A stretch of DNA of 9,227 bases, from NCBI GenBank assembly GCA_902495305.1, contig CABUWG010000059.1, forward strand, positions 1 through 9,227, written 5' to 3'. The translations under genes and the position numbers were made by a program. The notes under the pieces were generated by a model. It was not told the origin of the DNA. It searched no databases and saw only the letters and a list, made by a program, of their open reading frames with translations. The DNA is from an uncultured Pseudomonadota bacterium. Its GTDB lineage: Bacteria > Pseudomonadota > Alphaproteobacteria > RF32 > CAG-239. Shown piece by piece: positions 1 to 6,770 of the stretch. How positions within the stretch are numbered: the first letter of the stretch is position 1; each line of letters opens with the position of its first letter.

Positions 1-2
1 GC

Positions 3-404
3 GGATCTTACACAATCTCTGACGGGTGTGGCGGAACTTGCAGAAGATGTGAATCCTGCTGTACATCTTCGTCGTCGAACTGGTGTTCCGTTCACTCAAC
101 CTGTCATGGCGATTGCTGCTCGGACGGAACAATTCAATCTTGTGACAGCAGATGTGGCGGTTCCGGGTGCTCTTCCGGCGGGGGTAGCTCTGGCGGAAGT
201 TCTGATACTCAGTTGTGGTGTTGCGACGGGAATTGTGATTATAGCGGATGTATGGCTCATGTTGGTTATAATTGTGCTAACAATCCCAGTTATAATGCAT
301 GTTTGTCTTCTGGCGGAACACCTGTCTTTTTGCATTGTGTTGGTCCGAGTTTTGGTGGTTATGGATTTGGTCATAATGGCTCACTATATGATTGCCGTTA
401 CTGA
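3..404 (+). CDS. Cysteine-rich Gly/Ser-rich protein, C-terminal part (5' truncated by window edge)
   Basis: This reading frame is open from the window edge to a TGA at 402-404, giving 133 visible residues; the start lies outside. I do not recognise the family. About 20 of the 133 residues are cysteine, several as CC pairs or in CxxC/CxxxC spacing (CRRC, ESCC, GDCC, WCCDGNC). Between them are Gly/Ser-rich linkers such as CSSGGGSSGGSSD, and the tail is rich in Gly, Asn and Tyr, ending YDCRY. No membrane segment is visible in this part. The composition suggests a disulfide-stabilised secreted or surface protein, possibly the tail of a pilin-like or adhesin-like protein; this is inference. The stop codon falls 6 nt before a terminator, which favours this frame. 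Frame 1 is also open (to 426), but it reads as a Val/Ala/Ile-rich shadow and runs into the terminator loop. Confidence 0.6.
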   Translation, partial: GSYTISDGCGGTCRRCESCCTSSSSNWCSVHSTCHGDCCSDGTIQSCDSRCGGSGCSSGGGSSGGSSDTQLWCCDGNCDYSGCMAHVGYNCANNPSYNACLSSGGTPVFLHCVGPSFGGYGFGHNGSLYDCRY

Positions 405-410
405 CAAAAG

Positions 411-439
411 ACCCCGCCATTTGTAATGACGGGGTTTTT
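411..439. terminator. Bidirectional intrinsic terminator between the Cys-rich gene and ftsH
   Basis: ACCCCGCCAT (411-420) pairs with ATGACGGGGT (426-435) around a 5-nt loop, with one internal mismatch. The plus strand continues into a T run (435-439). The A-rich flank on the other side (AAAAG, 406-410) gives a short U-rich tail to minus-strand transcripts. It lies 6 nt after the stop of the rightward gene and directly beyond the ftsH stop, so it can serve both convergent genes; the T tract is better in the plus direction. Confidence 0.85.
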
Positions 440-440
440 A

Positions 441-2306
441 TTATACTTCCGGAACGGAGGAGCGGGTTCGTTTTTCTTCACTGACCGGACCTTCGTCGCT
501 TTTATCAAGCTTTTCGCCGGCAATGACTTTTTTGATTTCGTCGCCGGTCAGGGTTTCATATTCAATCAGAGCCTGAGCCAGCAGTTCCCATTCCTTTTCT
601 TTTTCCTGCAGAAGCTTTTTGGCGTTGTCATGCCCTTCCGTTACCAGCCGTTTGATTTCGGAATCGACCAGTCTGGCGGTTTCTTCGCTTACGTTCTTGT
701 TTTGAGTCACTGATTTGCCCAAAAAGACTTCTCCGGAATTTTCGGCGTATAAAATCGGACCGAGCAAGTCGCTCATTCCCCATTCCGTGACCATTGAGCG
801 TGCCAGATTGGTGGCAGCGGCAATATCGGAAGAAGCGCCTGACGTTACGGCGTTGTATCCGAATTTTAATTCTTCGGCCACGCGTCCGCCCATCATAATA
901 ACAAGGCGTGACAGCATTTTAACGCGGGAATAAGAGTACTGGTCCTTTTCCGGCAGTTGCTGCACCATGCCCAGAGCCCGACCGCGCGGGATGATGGTGG
1001 CTTTATGAATCGGGTCTGTTTCTTCTACATACAACGAGCAGATGGCGTGGCCGGCTTCATGATAAGCCGTCAGCGTTTTTTCTTTTTCATCCATTGCCAT
1101 GGATTTTTTCTCGGCGCCCATCAAAACCTTGTCTTTGGCTTCGTCAAAATCTTTTGACGTTACTTTGCGTTTGTTTTTGCGGGCGGCGAGCAGGGCAGCT
1201 TCATTAACCAGATTAGCCAGATCGGCGCCGGAAAAACCGGGGGTTCCGCGGGCTATGACCGAGATGTTGACATCTTTGGCCAGCGGAACTTTTTTGACAT
1301 GAACGTTCAAAATTTCCTCGCGGCCTTTTTTGTCGGGATTGGTCACCGTGACCTGACGGTCAAAACGTCCGGGGCGCAACAAGGCCGGATCCAAAACGTC
1401 CGGACGGTTGGTGGCCGCAATAACAATGACGTTTTCGTTGGCTTCAAACCCGTCCATTTCAACCAGCAGCTGGTTCAGCGTTTGCTCGCGTTCATCATTG
1501 CCGCCGCCCAGTCCGGCGCCGCGATGGCGGCCGACGGCGTCAATCTCGTCAATAAAGAGCAGGCAGGGCGAGTTCTTTTTGGCTTGTTGGAACATATCGC
1601 GGACGCGGGAAGCGCCGACGCCGACAAACATCTCTACAAAGTCTGAGCCAGAGATGGAAAAGAACGGAACATTCGCCTCGCCGGCAACAGCTTTGGCCAG
1701 CAGGGTTTTACCTGTTCCCGGAGGACCGACGAGCAATACGCCTTTCGGGATTTTGCCGCCCAGACGCTGGAACTTTGCGGGTTCTTTTAAGAACTCAATG
1801 ACTTCTTCCAGTTCTTCTTTGGCTTCATCACAGCCGGCGACATCGGCAAAGGTGACTTTTTTGGTATTTTCAATCAGTCTGGCGCGCGATTTGCCAAAGC
1901 TCATGGCTTTATTGTTGCCGGAGTTGGCCTGACGCATGAAGAAGATCCAGACGCCTATGAGCAAAATCATCGGGAACCATGAAATCAGCACACCCCAGAA
2001 TGTATTTGCCGAGGTATCAACAGGTTTGGCTTCGACTTTGGCGCCACTTTTGCGGATGGTTTCAATCATTGTCGGGTCGTAAGGCGCGTAGGTACTGAAT
2101 TTTTCGCCATTGGTGGTTATGCCCGTGATGTTCGGGCCTTCGACCGTGACTTCTGACAATTGTTTGTTATCCGCATAATTCATGAATTCTGAAAATGCGA
2201 CTTTGTTATAATCTTTCACCTGTTGGGAGGCGTTAAAAATATTCATTACCAGAGAAAGGACGACGAATATGGCCAGCCAGATTACAAGATTTCTTCCCGA
2301 TTTCAT
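441..2306 (-). CDS. ftsH: ATP-dependent zinc metalloprotease FtsH
   Basis: FtsH is the membrane-anchored hexameric AAA+ protease that extracts and degrades damaged membrane proteins and short-lived regulators. At 621 residues it is near the usual length (E. coli about 644). Visible parts in order: a first membrane helix (about 7-24), a periplasmic domain (about 30-100), a second membrane helix (about 103-124), and the AAA module. The module has Walker A GPPGTGKT (194-201), the pore loop MFVG (226-229), Walker B LLFIDEID (249-256), and a second region of homology ending RPGRFDR, with likely arginine fingers R314 and R317. The M41 peptidase domain has HEAGH (416-420) with E417 catalytic, and D494 in GASSDI as likely third zinc ligand. 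All key residues are intact. An AAGGA ribosome binding site (2313-2317) lies 6 nt before the ATG. The gene stands alone, divergent from the 396-residue gene; tilS, a frequent upstream neighbour in Proteobacteria, is absent. Confidence 0.98.
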   Translation of the reverse strand: MKSGRNLVIWLAIFVVLSLVMNIFNASQQVKDYNKVAFSEFMNYADNKQLSEVTVEGPNITGITTNGEKFSTYAPYDPTMIETIRKSGAKVEAKPVDTSANTFWGVLISWFPMILLIGVWIFFMRQANSGNNKAMSFGKSRARLIENTKKVTFADVAGCDEAKEELEEVIEFLKEPAKFQRLGGKIPKGVLLVGPPGTGKTLLAKAVAGEANVPFFSISGSDFVEMFVGVGASRVRDMFQQAKKNSPCLLFIDEIDAVGRHRGAGLGGGNDEREQTLNQLLVEMDGFEANENVIVIAATNRPDVLDPALLRPGRFDRQVTVTNPDKKGREEILNVHVKKVPLAKDVNISVIARGTPGFSGADLANLVNEAALLAARKNKRKVTSKDFDEAKDKVLMGAEKKSMAMDEKEKTLTAYHEAGHAICSLYVEETDPIHKATIIPRGRALGMVQQLPEKDQYSYSRVKMLSRLVIMMGGRVAEELKFGYNAVTSGASSDIAAATNLARSMVTEWGMSDLLGPILYAENSGEVFLGKSVTQNKNVSEETARLVDSEIKRLVTEGHDNAKKLLQEKEKEWELLAQALIEYETLTGDEIKKVIAGEKLDKSDEGPVSEEKRTRSSVPEV

Positions 2307-2339
2307 TTCAATTCCTTAAAATAATAGTCAAACTGTATT

Positions 2340-2370
2340 ATTATATAGCGTTTTTTATCCTAAAACTCAA
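2340..2370 (-). promoter_or_regulatory. Candidate ftsH promoter
   Basis: On the minus strand a perfect TATAAT occurs at 2345-2340. The nearest -35-like elements are TTGAGT (2370-2365, 19-bp spacer) or GAGTTT (2368-2363, 17-bp spacer), both weak. Transcription would begin near 2333, giving an untranslated leader of about 26 nt that contains the ftsH ribosome binding site. The strong -10 and position support it; the poor -35 leaves room for an activator or an alternative sigma factor. Confidence 0.45.
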
Positions 2371-2384
2371 TAGCGATTAAAAAC

Positions 2385-2412
2385 TTGTCAAATAAAAAAA
2401 GGCTGTTATAAT
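2385..2412 (+). promoter_or_regulatory. Sigma70-type promoter for the 396-residue gene
   Basis: TTGTCA (2385-2390) and a perfect TATAAT (2407-2412) are separated by 16 bp, close to the housekeeping consensus. The expected start is near 2419, leaving about 39 nt of AT-rich leader before the ATG at 2458. It is much closer to consensus than the divergent ftsH candidate. Confidence 0.75.
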
Positions 2413-2457
2413 CGCGCTTCTGAATTTTATTATTAATATTTATTAAATCTATATCTT

Positions 2458-3648
2458 ATGAAGCAGAAAAAAATTAGCCGAAAGCAAATTTCACAATTTT
2501 TTAACGGTGAAAACGAAAACCGGCGCTTTATTGCCAAACAGTGGATGGTAAAGCAAATTTTGCTGGAAAACAAATTCCGGTATGATGATTTTTATTTTCT
2601 GGATGTTGAAGACGAAAAATCTTGTCCGGAAGATAAGTTTTGCATTTGCCGGAGCGTTTTGATTAACGGAATGGTTAATTTTATGAACAGAAAATCCGGT
2701 TTGGAAAAAAGATTTTTGCACTTTTTCTATCAGGCGCCGGATTGGCAGAGTTTGTTCATCAGTACGTTAAAGTTTCCGTCTTTGGAGCATAATTTGTTCT
2801 GGTGCAGCATGCTTTTGACATATTGGATGGCACATGACGAAGTCAGTGAAGATTTGCTGCGGGAGGTCAGTGTTTTGCTGATTGCCAATAAGGAGCAACT
2901 GCAGAAAAATCCGGAATTGAACGGTCTTTTGTTTGATCTTTTGACGTGTTTTGTGCAGTCAGCCCGTAAGCTGGAGAAAAAGGAGCTTTTAAGCAAAAAC
3001 TGTTTTTCATATCTGGACAAGGAGATGGTTTATGCTTTTGAGGAACTGGCTTTGCTGAGCCGGATCTTTCCGGAAGAAAAGGGAGCTGCCGGTTCTGACA
3101 TTTACAATCTGTGTCATCTGGCGCAGATTTTAGGAAAGGAACAGGAAACGCTCGGGCTTTTGGAGCAGGTTATTTCTCTTTATAATGCGGATGAAATATG
3201 CCAGCTGTTAATGGACTGGAAGTCGGAACGCTGGCCGCAGTGTCTTTGTGTCATTTCCCGCCAGCCGCCGCTTTCCGTTGCCGTAGCCGCAGAGCTGCTG
3301 GAAAAGCTGAAGAGTTTTCATTATCAGGAAAAAGAGCAGGTTTTTGCCAAAGAAATCGTGCATAAAATTGCGGAGCAGATTCCTTATATGACGGAGAAGC
3401 TGATTGCGGCAATTGCCGAGAATGATTTTGATGCGTTGTATAAGCTTGATTTTGAGAACCGTGAGGGCATGTTTAACAGCAATATTATTTTGTTAGGCCG
3501 ATTGTTAAACGGCAATCGTGCCGCTCTTGCCCGAAGGATTATTGACAAGCTCGGTTTGCAGGAGAAAATAGACGCTTATTTGAGCAGCGAACAAGAAAAC
3601 GACGCTTTAGCCGAAGCGCTGATGGCCGGCAAAGTTGTTTGTGAGTAA
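2458..3648 (+). CDS. Uncharacterised 396-residue helical protein
   Basis: I do not recognise this protein. It has no signal peptide and no clear membrane segment, so it is probably cytosolic. The N-terminus is basic (MKQKKISRKQ), followed by an aromatic-rich section (about 40-125) with a cysteine cluster (C56, C62, C64), then a long Leu/Glu/Lys-rich stretch (about 128-390) that looks all-helical and could form a helical-repeat solenoid. There are 11 cysteines, including a CLC at 262-264, but no metal-binding or catalytic motif I can name. The ATG at 2458 is the first start in the frame. It has no Shine-Dalgarno sequence (the leader is AT-rich), so start choice is less certain than for the other genes. 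A strong promoter precedes it and a perfect terminator follows. It is monocistronic, divergent from ftsH and convergent with infB. The frame's length, flanking signals and stop (TAA) make it a convincing gene. Confidence 0.88.
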   Translation: MKQKKISRKQISQFFNGENENRRFIAKQWMVKQILLENKFRYDDFYFLDVEDEKSCPEDKFCICRSVLINGMVNFMNRKSGLEKRFLHFFYQAPDWQSLFISTLKFPSLEHNLFWCSMLLTYWMAHDEVSEDLLREVSVLLIANKEQLQKNPELNGLLFDLLTCFVQSARKLEKKELLSKNCFSYLDKEMVYAFEELALLSRIFPEEKGAAGSDIYNLCHLAQILGKEQETLGLLEQVISLYNADEICQLLMDWKSERWPQCLCVISRQPPLSVAVAAELLEKLKSFHYQEKEQVFAKEIVHKIAEQIPYMTEKLIAAIAENDFDALYKLDFENREGMFNSNIILLGRLLNGNRAALARRIIDKLGLQEKIDAYLSSEQENDALAEALMAGKVVCE

Positions 3649-3650
3649 AC

Positions 3651-3680
3651 AAAAGCCTCTCTTTGCGGAGAGGCTTTTTT
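3651..3680. terminator. Bidirectional intrinsic terminator between the 396-residue gene and infB
   Basis: AAAAGCCTCTC (3651-3661) pairs perfectly over 11 bp with GAGAGGCTTTT (3668-3678) around a 6-nt loop. The plus strand has a six-T run (3675-3680), and the A run at 3651-3654 supplies the U tail for the minus strand. It lies 2 nt after the stop of the rightward gene and about 8 nt beyond the infB stop, so it closes both transcription units and marks the end of the rimP-nusA-ylxR-infB operon. Confidence 0.93.
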
Positions 3681-3688
3681 GTTGCTTT

Positions 3689-6166
3689 TTACAAAGTGGC
3701 TGCAATTTCTTCAATCTCGTAACATTCGATAAAGTCGCCTTTTTGAATGTCATTATAATTTTCAAAACTCATGCCGCATTCATATCCTTCTTTGACTTCT
3801 TTGACGTCGTCTTTGAAGCGTTTGAGCTGGCCGAGGCTGCCGTCATGGATAACCACGTTGTCACGCAGCAATCTGACTTTGGCGCCGCGTCTGACCATTC
3901 CCTCGGTAATCATGCAGCCGGCAACTTTGCCCACGCCGGTAATGTTGTAGACTTCGCGGATTTCGGCATAGCCCAGAATCTTTTCTTTGAGTTCCGGCGA
4001 AAGCATGCCTTCCAGACCTTTCTTAACATCGTCGGCAACGTCATAGATAATTGAATAGTAGCGGATGTCTACGCCGTCGCGTCTGGCCATGTCGCGGGCT
4101 TGCGGGTTGGCGCGGACATTAAAGCCGATGATAAAGGCGTTGGATGCTTTGGCCAGTGAGATATCGGATTCCGAAATCGGGCCGACCGCAGAGTGCAGAA
4201 TCTGGACGCTGACTTCATCGTTGGACAGTTTTTTAATCGTGCCTTCAATGGCTTCAATCGAACCCTGAACGTCGGCTTTGATAATAACCGGCAGGTGTTT
4301 GACTTCACCTGATTTAATTTTATCAAGCATTTGTTCCATGGCGGATTTGGCGCTCTTAACCAGTTTGGCTTCGCGCTCTTTACGAATGCGGTAGCCGGTT
4401 ACTTCCTTGGCCTGATTTTCGTCATTAACGATAACAAAATCATCACCGGCGGAAGGCGTGCCCTGCAAACCGAGAACCTCTACCGGTGTTGCCGGTCCGG
4501 CTTCAAAAATCTTGTGGCCGGTTTCATTAAACATGGCGCGGACGTGACCCCATTCTTTGCCGGCAATGCAAATGTCGCCGACGTGCATGGTGCCTCTTTG
4601 AACCAAGACGGTTGCAACGCTGCCGCGGCCTTTTTCCATTTTGGCTTCAATAACCGTGCCTTCGGCTTTGCGGTTCGGATTGGCTTTCAAATCCAAAATT
4701 TCGGCCTGTAACAAAATGGCCTCGACCAGTTTGTCAATGTTAATGCGTTTTTTGGCGGAAACTTCGGCACACAAGCTGTCGCCGCCCAATTCTTCAATGG
4801 CAATGCCGTGATTGAGCAAGGCGGTTTTGACTTTCATCGGGTCTGCGCCGGGGAGGTCGATTTTGTTAATGGCAACAACAATCGGAACCTCGGCAGCCTG
4901 CGCGTGGCGGATTGCTTCTACCGTTTGCGGCATAATGCCGTCATTGGCGGCAACGACCAAAACCACAATATCGGTTACTTTGGCACCGCGGGCGCGCATT
5001 TCTGAAAAGGCTTCGTGACCCGGTGTGTCAATAAAGGTAATCCGGTCGCCGGTTTCTACCTGAATTTGATATGCACCGATATGCTGGGTGATACCGCCGG
5101 CTTCGCGGGCAACGACATTGGTTTCGCGCAGGGCGTCCAGCAATGAGGTTTTACCATGGTCAACGTGACCCATAACGGTTACGACCGGCGGCCGCGGTTT
5201 CAGGTCTTCGGCGTTGTCTTCCGGCCCGCTCAATCCGAGCTCGACATCGCTTTCGGCAACGCGTTTGAATTTGTGGCCGAATTCTTCTACGATAATTTGT
5301 GCGGTATCGGCGTCAATCGGCTGGTTGATGGTGGCCATTACGCCCAAAGACATCAGTTTTTTGATAACGTCAGCGCTTTTTTCCGCCATACGGTTTGCCA
5401 GTTCCTGAACGGTAATAATTTCAGGAATGGTCACTTCCTTAATGATTTTTTCCTGCGGCTGCTGAACGACAACCGGTTTGGGCTGTTTCTTTTTATAGCG
5501 GCGGCGCGGACCACCGAAGCCGTAATCATCGTCGTCATCGTCAGAAATTGCGTTGATGTTCAGTTTTCCGCCGCGGCGCTGCGGTTCAAAACTGCGTTTG
5601 ACAATTTTTTTGCGCTCCTGCTCAAAAGCGTCTTCGCGAGACGATGTTTTTTCTGCAACGGCTTTTTTGCCTTTTTTATGATAATTGTCATCATCATCGT
5701 CGTCATCAAAATCTTTGGACTTTTTGTCTTTGCCTTTGAAGCCTTTGTCTTCAGCTGCCGGCGCAGGTTTGTTTTCTTGTGCCGCAGCCTTGTTCGGAGC
5801 TTTATTTTCCGTACGGGCGGCGTTTTCGGCGGCTGCTTTGGCCTCAGCTTCGGCCTGTTCCTGTTTTTTCTTTCTTTCTTCTTCCTCGCGGCGGCGTTCA
5901 ATTTCGCGTTCTTCTTCTTCGCGGCGTTTTTGAGCTTCGTGCTCTTTGGCTTCGGCAATCAGCTTCAGTTTTGCAGCGGTAGCCTCGTCAATTTTGACTT
6001 TTGACTCGCCGCCGGCTGATGCCGCGGGTGAGATTATCCGTTTTTTGCGAACTTCCACCTGAATGACTTTTTTGCCTTCTCCGCCTTTGTTCGGGGCTTT
6101 GTCGCCCAGTTTTAGTGTGAGTTTTCCCGATAATGTGAGCTTATTTTTTGCATTATCTTCTGTCAT
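3689..6166 (-). CDS. infB: Translation initiation factor IF-2
   Basis: IF2 is the GTPase that places formyl-methionyl initiator tRNA on the 30S subunit and promotes 50S joining. At 825 residues it is within the bacterial range. Domains in order: a short N-terminal motif rich in Lys/Leu (1-45); a highly charged Glu/Arg/Lys/Ala stretch (about 60-118) likely to form a long single helix; a disordered linker with two poly-Asp runs (154-160, 209-214); the IF2_N fold (about 244-305); and the G domain. The G domain has GHVDHGKT (333-340), the GGITQHIG switch (357-364), DTPGH (380-384), NKID (434-437) and SAK (470-472). Domain II and the C1/C2 domains follow to residue 825. GTPase motifs are all intact. 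A GGAGAAG ribosome binding site (6174-6180) sits 7 nt before the ATG. It is the last gene of the operon, 31 nt after ylxR; rbfA does not follow. Confidence 0.98.
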   Translation of the reverse strand: MTEDNAKNKLTLSGKLTLKLGDKAPNKGGEGKKVIQVEVRKKRIISPAASAGGESKVKIDEATAAKLKLIAEAKEHEAQKRREEEEREIERRREEEERKKKQEQAEAEAKAAAENAARTENKAPNKAAAQENKPAPAAEDKGFKGKDKKSKDFDDDDDDDNYHKKGKKAVAEKTSSREDAFEQERKKIVKRSFEPQRRGGKLNINAISDDDDDDYGFGGPRRRYKKKQPKPVVVQQPQEKIIKEVTIPEIITVQELANRMAEKSADVIKKLMSLGVMATINQPIDADTAQIIVEEFGHKFKRVAESDVELGLSGPEDNAEDLKPRPPVVTVMGHVDHGKTSLLDALRETNVVAREAGGITQHIGAYQIQVETGDRITFIDTPGHEAFSEMRARGAKVTDIVVLVVAANDGIMPQTVEAIRHAQAAEVPIVVAINKIDLPGADPMKVKTALLNHGIAIEELGGDSLCAEVSAKKRINIDKLVEAILLQAEILDLKANPNRKAEGTVIEAKMEKGRGSVATVLVQRGTMHVGDICIAGKEWGHVRAMFNETGHKIFEAGPATPVEVLGLQGTPSAGDDFVIVNDENQAKEVTGYRIRKEREAKLVKSAKSAMEQMLDKIKSGEVKHLPVIIKADVQGSIEAIEGTIKKLSNDEVSVQILHSAVGPISESDISLAKASNAFIIGFNVRANPQARDMARRDGVDIRYYSIIYDVADDVKKGLEGMLSPELKEKILGYAEIREVYNITGVGKVAGCMITEGMVRRGAKVRLLRDNVVIHDGSLGQLKRFKDDVKEVKEGYECGMSFENYNDIQKGDFIECYEIEEIAATL

Positions 6167-6197
6167 ATAAATTCTTCTCCGTATTTTGCGTCTTTAT

Positions 6198-6770
6198 CTA
6201 TGAATTTAGAAAATTTTTAATTTTTATCAGTTCGGTGCGGACTGATTTGGCCATGTCGCTTTTTTTGAAAGCTATGTGAACAGTGTTTACTTTGTTTAAT
6301 GCCTTGTCTAACTCCTCAACACTATAAATGTTAAAAATTTCTAATCCCCGAGATACAGATAAAATCCGATTATGTCCGTCGGCTCCGGCGTCAGACGCCT
6401 CCATGATGAAAGCGACTTTGTCTTTTTTTACGGCTTCGCAGACTTTTTCAAATCCGGTCAGCAGAATTCCGGCCTTGCGGGACAGCGAAACCAGTTCCAG
6501 ACCGCGTTTTTTGAGCAGGTTTTCAACCAGCGTGATTAATTGCTCATCTGCTTTGACCTTTTTTTTGCAGACTTTGGAAAATAAGTTTTTTTCAATCGCG
6601 GCGGCAAGGGCGCTCTTGGAATTGCCGACATAGATTCCGGTGCCGGAAATCTTTTTCTTAAAATCCGGAACAATCTGTCTGTCAGGCGTAAGGGCGAAGC
6701 GGAGAAGGTTTTCCTTCTCCATGGCCTCGCCGCTGACGATGCATTTTCTTATTTCTTTTGGTGTTGCCAT
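6198..6770 (-). CDS. ylxR: YlxR-family RNA-binding protein fused to an L7Ae-like domain
   Basis: This 190-residue protein has two RNA-binding modules. Residues 1 to about 75 match the YlxR (DUF448) family: RKCIVSGE near the start, LLRFAL (22-27), and GTGIYVG (43-49) where the family usually has GRGAYV, so the middle Arg is replaced by Thr. Residues about 85-180 resemble the L7Ae/YlxQ fold (LVSLSRKAGILLTGFEKV, then AFIMEASDAGADGHNRI). In Firmicutes these are two adjacent genes, ylxR and ylxQ, in the same operon; in Alphaproteobacteria they are commonly one protein. Bacillus YlxR has been reported to bind and modulate RNase P; the role here is unknown. The ATG shares one base with the nusA stop (TAATG), and AGAGGA (6774-6779), inside the last nusA codons, is its ribosome binding site, so translation is probably coupled to nusA. 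The stop is TAG. Confidence 0.9.
   Translation of the reverse strand: MATPKEIRKCIVSGEAMEKENLLRFALTPDRQIVPDFKKKISGTGIYVGNSKSALAAAIEKNLFSKVCKKKVKADEQLITLVENLLKKRGLELVSLSRKAGILLTGFEKVCEAVKKDKVAFIMEASDAGADGHNRILSVSRGLEIFNIYSVEELDKALNKVNTVHIAFKKSDMAKSVRTELIKIKNFLNS

Noticed and set aside
96..374. Minus-strand open frame opposite the Cys-rich gene
   Set aside because: A Thr/Ser/Ile low-complexity frame with no ribosome binding site, overlapping a better-supported gene; it would also lie downstream of the ftsH terminator without a promoter.
28..426. Plus-strand open frame of 132 codons starting GTG, open from the window edge
   Set aside because: It is a Val/Ala/Ile-rich frame that runs into the terminator loop (stop at 424-426). 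The alternative frame, ending at 404 just before the terminator, has a coherent Cys/Gly/Ser composition. It cannot be fully excluded without the upstream sequence.
1408..1932. 174-codon plus-strand open frame antisense to the ftsH AAA domain
   Set aside because: Ser/Pro/Ala-rich shadow of a highly conserved ATPase region; no independent signals.
5156..6004. 282-codon plus-strand open frame antisense to the infB N-terminal region
   Set aside because: Phe/Leu/Val-rich shadow of the charged, repetitive IF2 N-terminus (Lys/Glu/Asp codons read in reverse give Phe/Leu/Val). No plausible promoter or ribosome binding site, and IF2 is certain.
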